From Granulosicoccus sp047634635 (GTDB taxonomy: Bacteria; Pseudomonadota; Gammaproteobacteria; Granulosicoccales; Granulosicoccaceae), in contig JBLIIE010000185.1 in assembly GCA_047634635.1 (NCBI GenBank), forward strand, positions 1-9,441: 9,441 bases of DNA, read 5' to 3'. The position numbers and the translations under genes are program-made. Shown here piece after piece: positions 1 through 6,982 of this stretch. The notes beneath the pieces are model-generated. The model made no database searches and was not told the DNA's origin. It saw nothing but the letters and a program-made list of their open reading frames with translations. The stretch's first letter is position 1; every line of letters begins with the position of its first letter.

Positions 1-1507
1 TTTTCTTTGCTAATTTGATAGCAGTTTCTACAGTTGTCGATTGTCGCTAGTCATTCATCGGTTTATTCGAGCTTTAACATCTGATTAACCTTATAGACTT
101 GAATCTGATTTGATTGATATGCTCTTTTGTCGAATACATAGCGGCCTTATCGATGTGCCGTTTGCTACTAACCAGATGGTCCCAAAGTTTTTTTTCAACA
201 TGGATTAAATTAACATGATGATTGTTTCAGTCACTAGATTGATGCTTGATGGCACTAAGCTTGATATGTCAGTGAGGGGCATGGCAATGATTGATCTGAG
301 GTGACAGCCAACATTAACTGGTCTGGTGGTATCAACGAACGTTTCACTCAGACCATAATGCGTGGCATCTAACTCGCATGCGATAAGTATTATCAATTCG
401 TGTATTTGAAAAGCGTAAGACGTGCTGTTACCTTTAGATTTGACTACAGGTTACAGCCAATCAGTTTGCCCGATCATCAGCCGGCAGGCGGTATTGACGA
501 CAACACTATCCTTATCTGACACGTCATGGCATATGTGATAAACCGACAGAACATTAGGTATTTGAATCGGTCAGTAGAATCTCAATCAGGTATTGGTGAG
601 TGCTATTTATTAGGGTCATGCTTGTACTATAATCTTGTGTGAAGTAAGAACATATTCGCGTATTTCTTTGTCGCGAGGCGTCGGTTGCCTGTAAATATCG
701 GGTCCGCAGATTGATCTGTTGCCTGGAGAGTTTGGGATAGATGCAAAATTCTGTGCTAGTCATTGAAGAAAATGATTGTAAAAAAAGCGGAAAACATACT
801 ACCGAGATTTTAATCAACCGATTCTGGCCAATCATTAGTAACAACAACGGTTTCATCAGTTTGAACGTAGTTTGCGCGGTATCTCAAAGGCAGTGCAGCA
901 CAGCTCGCTGAATATCGACACGCGTAGCGCCCATGTTAAAAATCTGTGGACGATTGATGTGAAGATAGCTTGCTTGACTGAGCACGCGATCAATTGAGCA
1001 GGGAGTTGGGTACCGATCGGTTTCCGCAATTCATTCCTGACATGGCAAGGAAATGCGACTCAGCTTGCTATTGCTGCAGCGTGCGCCTCTCCATAGGGAG
1101 GGGCAATTGGCACTATATGCTGCTCTTTTCGCTCTGAGTACAGTGTGCCAGCGGGCGTGAGTCAGATTGCTATCGGTGATGCCATGACAACACTGGAGTA
1201 CGGTAACGGTATTATGCGCCGCCGGTGATCCCTCGCACCCTATTGGAAAAGCGCTCGGTCGGTAGAGCGATGTCTATTTCTATGTGATGTGTTGGCCAGC
1301 AACGACTTCCGGCGTGAGTTTCATCGCAAGGGCGATCGAACTATAAAGTGGAACACCTTAGTCAAGTTGACACAATGTTCAGAGAATGTCTCTGAGATGA
1401 TTAAAGTAGTGCTTATCACTTCATCGGCTACTCTAGCTGATACCCTAGTGTTGCATTTGGGATTTGACATCACGTTAACTTCAAGCGGAAAAATTTGAGG
1501 GCAATTT
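1..1507. other. Gene-poor region with probable decayed coding DNA
   Basis: I see no intact gene in this 1.5 kb. All six frames are interrupted by frequent stops, and the longest open stretches (minus 856-554, plus 1289-1498) lack a convincing start or a recognisable family. Some patches still read like protein. On the minus strand, 226-77 is open for 50 codons and contains LWDHLVSSKRHIDKA, which faintly recalls the C-terminal helices of FCD-domain GntR regulators. Near 946-880 the minus strand reads NMGATRVDIQRAVLHCL. On the plus strand around 1218-1334, pieces such as GDPSHPIGKALGR occur with stops between them. This is far longer than a normal bacterial intergenic gap, so decayed genes are the likeliest explanation, but I cannot name them. 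No tRNA, rRNA or CRISPR pattern was seen. Confidence 0.55.
1379..1395. promoter_or_regulatory. Perfect inverted repeat, operator-like
   Basis: TCAGAGA, a 3-base spacer ATG, then TCTCTGA form a perfect 7-bp-arm palindrome. It starts six bases after a consensus -35 hexamer TTGACA (1367-1372) and lies about 110 bp upstream of the SDR start. Its position suggests a binding site for a dimeric repressor controlling the SDR. However, no good -10 hexamer sits 16-18 bp after that TTGACA, and the surrounding DNA looks decayed. Function is inferred from symmetry alone. Confidence 0.3.
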
Positions 1508-2245
1508 ATGAGCTTTAAAGATCAAACAGCCATTGTTACAGGTGGTGCACAAGGAATTGGTGGGGCAGTAGCAGAGCGCCTGAGTGAAGCGGGAGTACGT
1601 GTCTCCCTTTGGGATATGGACGAATCTCTCGCAACCGAAACTGCCAATAGAATTGGTAATGGTGCGATTGCATCGGCCTGTGACGTGTCTGACTGGGACA
1701 GTGTGCAGCGTGCGTTTGAATACACCCATAAAGCCTTCGGCCATATTGATATCATGGTGAATTCAGCTGGAATCGCTGGTAGTAATGCACCGCTTGCAGA
1801 TTATCCCGTAGAAGAATTCAAACGCATTATTGATGTAAATCTGCTCGGAACCTTTCACGTAAATCGCGCAGTTGTGCCGGCGATGCGTGTGCAAAAGTAT
1901 GGCCGTATTGTCAATATTGCGTCAGTTGCTGGCAAGGAGGGTAATCCTAATGCTTCTGCCTATTCCGCCTCTAAAGCCGCGGTAATTGGCTTGACGAAAT
2001 CATTAGGCAAGGAGTTAGCTGATATGGATATTGCAGTGAACTGTGTGACTCCGGCAGCAGCGCGTACTCGTATTTTCGATCAGATGGCGCAGGAGCATAT
2101 CGACTATATGCTATCAAAAATTCCGCGTGGACGATTCCTGGAACTCCATGAAGCTGCGGCCATGATTGTTTGGTTATGCTCGAAAGAAAACAGTTTTACA
2201 ACTGCTGGTGTGTTTGATTTATCAGGTGGTCGGGCAACTTATTGA
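1508..2245 (+). CDS. SDR-family NAD(P)-dependent oxidoreductase, sugar-acid type
   Basis: This is a complete classical short-chain dehydrogenase of 245 residues, the usual length for the family. The Rossmann glycine motif TGGAQGIG is at residues 11-18. Acidic residues D36 and D38 after strand 2 favour NAD over NADP. D59 of the CDVSD motif, the NSAG motif at 85-88, N111, S139, Y152 and K156 (YSASK) complete the cofactor site and catalytic tetrad. The start at 1508 follows GAGGG at a good distance. The C-terminal end SGGRATY and the fuconolactonase-like relic directly downstream suggest an enzyme acting on a sugar or deoxy-keto sugar acid, such as the 2-keto-3-deoxy-L-fuconate or rhamnonate dehydrogenases. 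That substrate is inference; SDR substrates cannot be read from motifs. It faces the minus-strand operon and is flanked by decayed DNA on both sides, so it may be the last intact gene of an older cluster. Confidence 0.93.
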   Translation: MSFKDQTAIVTGGAQGIGGAVAERLSEAGVRVSLWDMDESLATETANRIGNGAIASACDVSDWDSVQRAFEYTHKAFGHIDIMVNSAGIAGSNAPLADYPVEEFKRIIDVNLLGTFHVNRAVVPAMRVQKYGRIVNIASVAGKEGNPNASAYSASKAAVIGLTKSLGKELADMDIAVNCVTPAAARTRIFDQMAQEHIDYMLSKIPRGRFLELHEAAAMIVWLCSKENSFTTAGVFDLSGGRATY

Positions 2246-2254
2246 AGCCACTGC

Positions 2255-2548
2255 CCAATTATAGATGCACATCAGCATTTCTAGAAATCTACTGTCGCTG
2301 ATGATGCATCCACTTTAGGTTGATATCTCAATTATTGGCTAGAAACTTCGTTCAACACTTCGTTTCTACAAAACCTAAGAAGCGTCCATGGCTGACGTTA
2401 CCGTTGAAAGATGGTGATGACGATACGCTGCAACAGCTGCAGGGCCACTCGATCACGTGTCGGATAGCCAGTTCAAGTCGCAGGTTCCTAACTTAGCAGT
2501 ATGCGGACAACTTATGCTTGTTCGCGTGGTAATGAAACGATGCAGTTT
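2255..2548 (+). pseudogene. Relic of an amidohydrolase-2 (sugar lactonase-like) gene
   Basis: Ten bases after the SDR stop the plus strand reads P-I-I-D-A-H-Q-H-F and then TAG (codons from 2255; stop at 2282-2284). IIDAHQHFW is the typical N-terminus of the amidohydrolase-2 family, which includes L-fuconolactonase, and its HxH pair belongs to the metal site of that fold. The TAG stands where family members have Trp, a single-base change from TGG. No ATG precedes the motif in frame, and more stops follow in all three plus frames. Beyond about 2285 I cannot align the sequence with confidence, so the right boundary is simply where the convergent DJ-1/PfpI relic ends. SDR plus lactonase-type amidohydrolase is a common pairing in oxidative sugar pathways, which supports the call. 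The rest of this gap shows no other gene or clear terminator. Confidence 0.42.
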
Positions 2549-3135
2549 TTAGTCGTGAGTAATTCTGGTGCCTAAAACGGCCAAGCATTCTGCCATGAAC
2601 GAGGCTAGGGCAGTCCAGACTTCAGCTGTTACCAGATTCCCATTTCCGAGTGCATTCTCTGGTCCTATTTTACGTAGGTGGCATCGGTCAATGCAACTTC
2701 GGGTTCAACCGTAAACAACCCTGAAACTCGCTTGCCAGCGATAACTTCAGGCACGACAATCAATACCTGTAAACCGTGACAAATGCTGAAGATGGGTTTG
2801 TTAGCCTGATGAATTTCTCTGACTATTTCGTGGACTCGAGCGTAGGTTCGAATGTATTCAGGACCACGCCCACCTGCTATATACACAGCATCATAATCGT
2901 TAGTGTCTACCTCTGAGAAGGTGGCACTGATCTCGAGATCATGTCCAGGGGTTTCTGTCCATGTCATTACGGGGCCAAAATCATGCACGCTTGAGCGTAG
3001 CTTGTAGCCTTTTTCGGTCTCTGGACAAACGATACCGATTTGATGCCCAACCGCTTGCATACCTTGTTCGAAAACGAAAATTTCATACTCTTCGCTGTAT
3101 TCGCCTACCAGCATCAATATTCGCTTTCCGTGTAT
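2549..3135 (-). pseudogene. DJ-1/PfpI family protein, frameshifted near the C-terminus
   Basis: The main frame (3117-2665, 150 codons from a TTG) shows a DJ-1/PfpI glutamine-amidotransferase-like fold: strand LMLVGEYSEEYE at the N-terminus, AGGRGPEY in the middle, and the nucleophile elbow ICHGLQ with Cys113. It stops at TAG (2667-2665), about 40 residues short of the family's usual length. The missing tail lies in the -1 frame: from 2668 to a TAA at 2551-2549 it reads I-G-P-E-N then GNLVTAEVW and FMAECLAVLG, matching the family's normal ending. The break falls at a run of four As (2671-2668), so loss of one A is the simplest cause. The N-terminus is also unclear. Codons K-R-I-L precede the TTG, and the best-placed start after GAGAAG would be ATA at 3135, perhaps a mutated ATG; the TTG itself has GGAAAG six bases upstream. 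It follows dhaL and was probably the last gene of the operon. Confidence 0.8.
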
Positions 3136-3205
3136 GTTTAGCTTCTCAATTTTCAGACGTGCCTGTAACAGTAGCTTCAGTGGAATTTCAGTGTTCTATT
3201 TATGG

Positions 3206-3859
3206 TCAGGTTTGCGTTTGTGCATCTCTTATGAAACTCGCCATGGCACTGATTAATATCGCTGTTGATGCCGCACCAGCATCCTGATGCCCGATAGTCC
3301 TATCGCCGAGTTTTGCTGAACGGCCTTTTTTTGCCACCATGTTGATCGTTGAAAGTGCACCTGCGTTTGCAGCATTTTCAATGGCAGTTATCATATCCAC
3401 CATCGATTCGGAGTCTGTAAATTCTCTGGCTGTAGCAGCAGCAGGAAGCCATGCATCTAACATGGTTTTATCTCCAGGCTCAGCCTTGCCACGTGATTTT
3501 ATGCCTTCAGCCATTGCTTCGATAGCGCAACCCAGTGCTGCTGTATCTAACACATCAGTACCTTTTACGCTTGCGCCGGCTCGCATGAATGCTGTCGCAT
3601 AGAGTGGTCCGGCAGAGGCGCCTACAGCATTCAGGAATGTTTTTGCGGCTGTGTTGAATACGTCTGTGGGCGTTGTAGAACCTGGTTCAACTGCATTGAG
3701 TGCTTTGCCTACGGCTCTAAAACCAATTGACATGGTGATACCATGGTCTGCATCACCAATAGCGCCATCGAGTACGCAGAGTTGTTCTTTTTCACTTTCG
3801 ATGGCATTGCCCATAGCGTTAAAAATGGCTATCAACGATTGAGTAGTAATCATATTCAT
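3206..3859 (-). CDS. dhaL: Dihydroxyacetone kinase-type subunit DhaL (ATP-binding)
   Basis: This 217-residue protein is the nucleotide-binding half of a Dak-type ketose kinase, at the usual subunit length. The motif DGAIGDADHG (residues 31-40) supplies the three Asp (D31, D36, D38) that hold the two Mg ions in this family. GASAGPLYATAF (80-91), PGDKTMLDAW (128-137) and GDRTIGHQDAGAAS (185-198) are the other conserved nucleotide-site segments. It starts eight bases after the dhaK stop, so the two subunits are almost certainly co-translated. A second ATG two codons in is an alternative start. No DhaM phosphotransfer subunit is visible, so ATP could be the direct donor or DhaM could be elsewhere. 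Given the sugar transporter and epimerase upstream, the true substrate may be a tetrulose or branched pentulose rather than dihydroxyacetone. Confidence 0.93.
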   Translation of the reverse strand: MNMITTQSLIAIFNAMGNAIESEKEQLCVLDGAIGDADHGITMSIGFRAVGKALNAVEPGSTTPTDVFNTAAKTFLNAVGASAGPLYATAFMRAGASVKGTDVLDTAALGCAIEAMAEGIKSRGKAEPGDKTMLDAWLPAAATAREFTDSESMVDMITAIENAANAGALSTINMVAKKGRSAKLGDRTIGHQDAGAASTAILISAMASFIRDAQTQT

Positions 3860-3867
3860 CGCAAATA

Positions 3868-4884
3868 TTATCCAGCCTTGAACATCGCGCAGTCACACGG
3901 ATGATCAAGCATAGTGGTTAGCTCATCATCCAGATGATGCAGTGTTATACTCGCACCTGCCATCTCCAGAGAAGTGCAGTAAGGGCCCACCCAGGTTGCG
4001 TGGATGACAACACCCTTGTCATCTAGAATCTGTTTAACGCGTCGATTCATGATGTAGAGTTCCATCAACGATGTGGCCCCCAACGAATTGACTAATATGG
4101 CTACGCGATCTCCACGCGAGGGTGCCATCTCATCCAAGATTCGTTCCATTAAGGAATCTGTGACAGCGTCTGCCGTTTGTAAAGGCCCTCGTGATATGCC
4201 AGGTTCGCCATGAATTCCCATGCCGATTTCCATCTCATCAGGCCCTAATTCAAAATTAGGCGTGAGTGTGTGCGGTAAGGAGCAAGGGCCCAATGCGACT
4301 CCCATCGTATAGGTGTGGTCATTGGCTTTGCGGGCAATACGTTCGCATTCGTCGAACGATAGCATCTTGTCACAGGCTGCACCTGCTGCCTTGAATATGA
4401 AGAAATTACCAGCAACGCCGCGTCGATCGCTGCTATTTGCAGACGGTGCCGAGGCGATATCATCTGTAGTCAATACGGTTCGTACTTCGATGTTATCCAT
4501 AGCGGCCATTTCTGCTGCCATATCAAAATTCATAACATCGCCGGCATAATTGCCATACATAAACAAAACGCCGTTCCCACCATTGATGGCTTTGGCACAC
4601 TCGACTGCGGGATCGGGTGGCGGCGACGCAAATACATTTCCGATAGCAGCGGCATCCGCCAGCCCCTTGCCTACAAAGCCAAGGAACGTGGGCTCATGAC
4701 CTGAGCCTCCACCGATCATCAAGCCGACCTTGCCTTCACGTGGACCGTGTTTTGCAATGATCGCTCTTGGATAGTGCTCGACCTGTCGAAGATGGTTTGG
4801 ATGCGCAGCCAATACGCCTTCGAGCATCTCTTCAATGAGATTGTCGGTATTATTGATCAGCTTTTTTGTTTTGGCGGTTTTCAT
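3868..4884 (-). CDS. dhaK: Dihydroxyacetone kinase-type subunit DhaK (substrate-binding)
   Basis: This is a complete 338-residue DhaK subunit, the half that binds the ketose. GGGSGHEP (58-65) is the family signature. GNYAGDVMNF (111-120) contains Asp116, matching the catalytic Asp of the E. coli enzyme. GMGIHGEPG (221-229) carries His225, the residue that forms a covalent hemiaminal with the substrate carbonyl. The first of these loops reads YGNYAGDVMNF where E. coli has a NYTGDRLNF-type sequence, and the C-terminus ends PCDCAMFKAG. Both suggest a paralogous sugar-operon subgroup rather than the glycerol-fermentation enzyme. DhaK-family kinases are known for D-apulose and L-/D-erythrulose, so these are reasonable candidate substrates (inference). 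AGGG precedes the start, which is 17 bases after the PfkB stop. Confidence 0.94.
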   Translation of the reverse strand: MKTAKTKKLINNTDNLIEEMLEGVLAAHPNHLRQVEHYPRAIIAKHGPREGKVGLMIGGGSGHEPTFLGFVGKGLADAAAIGNVFASPPPDPAVECAKAINGGNGVLFMYGNYAGDVMNFDMAAEMAAMDNIEVRTVLTTDDIASAPSANSSDRRGVAGNFFIFKAAGAACDKMLSFDECERIARKANDHTYTMGVALGPCSLPHTLTPNFELGPDEMEIGMGIHGEPGISRGPLQTADAVTDSLMERILDEMAPSRGDRVAILVNSLGATSLMELYIMNRRVKQILDDKGVVIHATWVGPYCTSLEMAGASITLHHLDDELTTMLDHPCDCAMFKAG

Positions 4885-4901
4885 CTTGAACCCTATTAAT
4901 G

Positions 4902-5864
4902 CTAAGCCAGTATTTTAGCTGATTTCATGAATGCCAATGTAGTGTCCAAATCAACCACGCCTGCGTCTGAGCCCAACCCGGTGGCGACGAGTCCTGATGT
5001 GGCGGTGCCCAATTGGCAAGCTTGTTCAAGATCATAGCCCATGGCTAATCCTGCAATGAAACCACCACAGTAACTATCGCCGCAGCCGGTGGTATCAGAG
5101 ACATTCACGTCAAAAGCGGGTACGCGTAATTCGGTGTCAGGTGTTTTGATATATGAGCCCTTTTCACCCCATTTGAATATGCAAGTGGTGGCACCCATAT
5201 CCATAAAGAAATCGGCGAGCTCTGCAGGCGAGGATACGTTTTTGGCTGCAGAGGTGCTTGCTAAATACTCTGCCTCCTCCATGGATGGCATGAAGTAGTC
5301 GACGTGTGGAAGTAAATCCCTGAGTAGATCAACCGTATTCTCATTGGGTGCTATCAAATCAAAGGTCGTTACAAGGCCATGATTTTTAGCATGCTGAAGA
5401 AGCTTTGCGCTTTGCCCCTTATCCATGGCGTTCAATAGCCCGGTTCCGCCGTGGTGTAGAAATCGTGCATCGCACACACGCTTAAAATCCGCGTCTGATA
5501 CAAACAAGTCATCTGATGCACCGCGGGCATGAAGCGCAGGACGTTCACCATTGGACCTGATCGGTAAAATTGTTGCTGACGTTGCGGATTGTGATGAACG
5601 CTGCATCATTGAGCAATCGATCCCCATTCGCTGATACGCATTTACGATAAAGTCGCCTTTTTCATCATCTCCCACACAGGCGACCGTTGCACAGTTTACT
5701 CCCAACTTGGCTGCATTCATAACAGCTCCAGCGGCTGTGCCTGCTGGATTCATACGAATTTCTTCAATGAAGGCTACGCCGCCTCCCTCAGGTATTGCAT
5801 CAACGGGTCGACCTGCAATATCAAGAATTGTAAGCCCGAAAAATACAGCATCAAATGCAGGCAT
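4902..5864 (-). CDS. PfkB-family (ribokinase-like) sugar kinase
   Basis: This 320-residue protein has the ribokinase/PfkB fold: a glycine-rich early segment NPAGTAAGAVMNAAKLG (39-55) that contributes to the sugar pocket, the MPSMEEAEYL segment (192-201) and the C-terminal signature DTTGCGDSYCGGF (257-269) with catalytic base Asp263. The usual anion-hole motif GAGD reads GCGD here, Cys261 replacing Ala; this is tolerated in some family members and the catalytic Asp is kept, so activity is expected. It would phosphorylate a sugar or nucleoside hydroxyl with ATP. It follows the epimerase by 41 bases and has GGAG nine bases before its ATG. With DhaK/DhaL downstream, the operon has two kinases of unrelated fold, which hints at two substrates or two successive phosphorylations. 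The exact sugar cannot be deduced. Confidence 0.92.
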   Translation of the reverse strand: MPAFDAVFFGLTILDIAGRPVDAIPEGGGVAFIEEIRMNPAGTAAGAVMNAAKLGVNCATVACVGDDEKGDFIVNAYQRMGIDCSMMQRSSQSATSATILPIRSNGERPALHARGASDDLFVSDADFKRVCDARFLHHGGTGLLNAMDKGQSAKLLQHAKNHGLVTTFDLIAPNENTVDLLRDLLPHVDYFMPSMEEAEYLASTSAAKNVSSPAELADFFMDMGATTCIFKWGEKGSYIKTPDTELRVPAFDVNVSDTTGCGDSYCGGFIAGLAMGYDLEQACQLGTATSGLVATGLGSDAGVVDLDTTLAFMKSAKILA

Positions 5865-5905
5865 GTGTTAGCTCCAGATGATGTGGTTGATAGTGACTAG
5901 TCATG

Positions 5906-6754
5906 TTATGCCTGATCCCAACCGTTACGAATCGTTTTGTACCCTTCACGGTACACAGCCTCTGGGCTCTCTGCAAAATCTCGCCAAACACGTGTTGCCG
6001 CCGCTAAATCAGGTAATCCGCGGCCAAATGCTTCTATGGTCAACCATTGATCATAACCTTCAGATTTCAGCACTTTGAAAGTTTCTTGCCACGGGACATG
6101 CCCACGCCCTGGTACACCGCGATCATTCTCAGAGATATGAACATGAACTACATTTTGTTTATGTTCTGTAAACGCAGAAATAGGATTGGCTTCTTCAATA
6201 TTTGCATGAAATGTGTCATACATGGTTTTGATAGCGGAGTGATTGACCGATTCTACGTAACTGTCCAGCTGGGCCATCGTGTTCGCGAAATATGATTCAA
6301 ACCGATTAACAGCCTCAAGTGCAAACGTGACACCTGCATCGCGAGCATAGTCACCTGCACGGGTATGCACCTCACGGGCACGATCGAACTCTTCGGCTGT
6401 TGTAGCGCTACCAGAGAATTCCCCAAGCGTTTGATGCAAGGGTCCGCCTATGGTGGTGGCGCCCAGCGCTGCAGTACAATCTGCACACCATTTCAGGTAA
6501 TCCACCGATGCCTTCCGAGTGCCGCTGTCAGCGGATAGCGGATTCTTATCCAGCGTGGGTATCACTGAAATGGCGGTTCGGTCCAGTTCCAGTTCATCGA
6601 GCATATTGCCGATCTTGGCATAGTCCTCTGGTGTACCGGCAAACACAGGTATCTCTACACCATCGTAGCCAGTCGCCTTGAGGTCCTCCAATAATGGGCG
6701 ATGCTCTTCGCCGACTGAAGTTGTCCATAAAAGCATGCAAAACCCTATTTTCAT
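5906..6754 (-). CDS. D-tagatose 3-epimerase-family sugar isomerase/epimerase
   Basis: This 282-residue TIM-barrel enzyme belongs to the xylose isomerase-like/AP endonuclease 2 superfamily. The metal ligands are readable as E147 (in LEAVNRFE), D180 (in YDTFHANIEE), H206 (in VHVHISEND) and E241 (in LTIEAFGR). Their spacing of 33, 26 and 35 residues equals that of E152, D185, H211 and E246 in Pseudomonas cichorii D-tagatose 3-epimerase. The substrate-side residues E153, H183 and R212 also match that enzyme's E158, H188 and R217. It should therefore use a divalent metal to epimerise a ketose at C3 or interconvert aldose and ketose. It is the first enzyme gene after the transport genes. AGGAG lies nine to ten bases before the ATG. 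D-Apiose, erythrulose or pentulose chemistry would suit the kinases downstream, but that is inference. Confidence 0.93.
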   Translation of the reverse strand: MKIGFCMLLWTTSVGEEHRPLLEDLKATGYDGVEIPVFAGTPEDYAKIGNMLDELELDRTAISVIPTLDKNPLSADSGTRKASVDYLKWCADCTAALGATTIGGPLHQTLGEFSGSATTAEEFDRAREVHTRAGDYARDAGVTFALEAVNRFESYFANTMAQLDSYVESVNHSAIKTMYDTFHANIEEANPISAFTEHKQNVVHVHISENDRGVPGRGHVPWQETFKVLKSEGYDQWLTIEAFGRGLPDLAAATRVWRDFAESPEAVYREGYKTIRNGWDQA

Positions 6755-6763
6755 GGTGTTATA

Positions 6764-6769
6764 TCTCCT
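6764..6769 (-). promoter_or_regulatory. Ribosome binding site of the epimerase gene
   Basis: The minus strand reads AGGAGA about nine bases before the ATG at 6754. It is a strong Shine-Dalgarno sequence and fixes the start of the epimerase. Confidence 0.7.
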
Positions 6770-6775
6770 GTTTCT

Positions 6776-6789
6776 GTTGAGCGCTTAGC
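6776..6789. promoter_or_regulatory. Imperfect palindrome with central AGCGCT, LacI-family operator-like
   Basis: GTTGAGC/GCTTAGC is an imperfect palindrome (5 of 7 pairs) around a central CG. This is the shape typical of LacI/GalR-family operators. It would overlap the start point of the proposed promoter at 6794-6823, a repressing position. No regulator gene is visible in the window to pair with it. Confidence 0.27.
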
Positions 6790-6798
6790 TGTGTTTAA
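6787..6798. repeat. 12-bp direct repeat, copy 1
   Basis: AGCTGTGTTTAA occurs here and again exactly at 6854-6865, 67 bp away start to start. This copy overlaps the proposed -10 box. The repeat may be a paired regulator site; see the second copy. Confidence 0.45.
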
Positions 6799-6823
6799 AT
6801 CAGATCGGGTAATCCGTTCTCAA
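6794..6823 (-). promoter_or_regulatory. Candidate sigma-70 promoter for the epimerase-kinase genes
   Basis: On the minus strand TTGAGA (6823-6818) is followed after 18 bp by TTTAAA (6799-6794), or after 17 bp by ATTTAA. Transcription would start near 6787, giving a leader of about 33 bases before the epimerase ATG. The 228-bp gap between the small membrane protein and the epimerase is the only sizeable break in the minus-strand locus, so an internal promoter here makes sense. Match is moderate and unproven. Confidence 0.32.
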
Positions 6824-6853
6824 TAAAAGAGATGATGTGAGGGTGACCAGAAC

Positions 6854-6865
6854 AGCTGTGTTTAA
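6854..6865. repeat. 12-bp direct repeat, copy 2
   Basis: Exact second copy of AGCTGTGTTTAA. It lies about 30 bp beyond the proposed -35 box on the upstream side of the minus-strand promoter, where an activator or a looping repressor could bind. Confidence 0.45.
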
Positions 6866-6982
6866 CGCAATTTTGTAGAATTCGAATGCGCCGTAGTGAA
6901 GTTGAATCCTGTGTGATGACTGCTAGATTTGCTGGCGACAATGTTCTACTTTCTGGTGTTCATGGCTGTTGTCATATTTTGC

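Noticed and set aside
257..261. Possible RNA gene or CRISPR in the gene-poor left region
   Set aside because: No regularly spaced repeats, no tRNA cloverleaf or rRNA-like sequence could be found.
554..856. Minus-strand 100-codon open frame
   Set aside because: No recognisable domain, no good ribosome binding site, Ser/Thr/Ile-rich composition without pattern, and it lies in DNA broken in all other frames. Probably chance or relic.
1289..1498. Plus-strand 69-codon open frame just before the SDR
   Set aside because: It starts at a TTG with no clear Shine-Dalgarno site, has no recognisable motif and looks like the tail of decayed sequence, although it ends ten bases before the SDR start.
2408..2432. 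CTGCAACAGCTGCAG as a terminator hairpin between the convergent genes
   Set aside because: Arms are only five bases with no following T-run on either strand, so it is not a convincing terminator.
2961..3287. Plus-strand 108-codon open frame opposite DJ-1/PfpI and dhaL
   Set aside because: It is antisense to two well-supported coding regions and its composition is that of a shadow frame.
5078..5096. GCGD instead of GAGD in PfkB as evidence of a dead kinase
   Set aside because: The catalytic Asp and flanking DTTG are kept and Cys is a small residue at that position, so loss of function is not supported.
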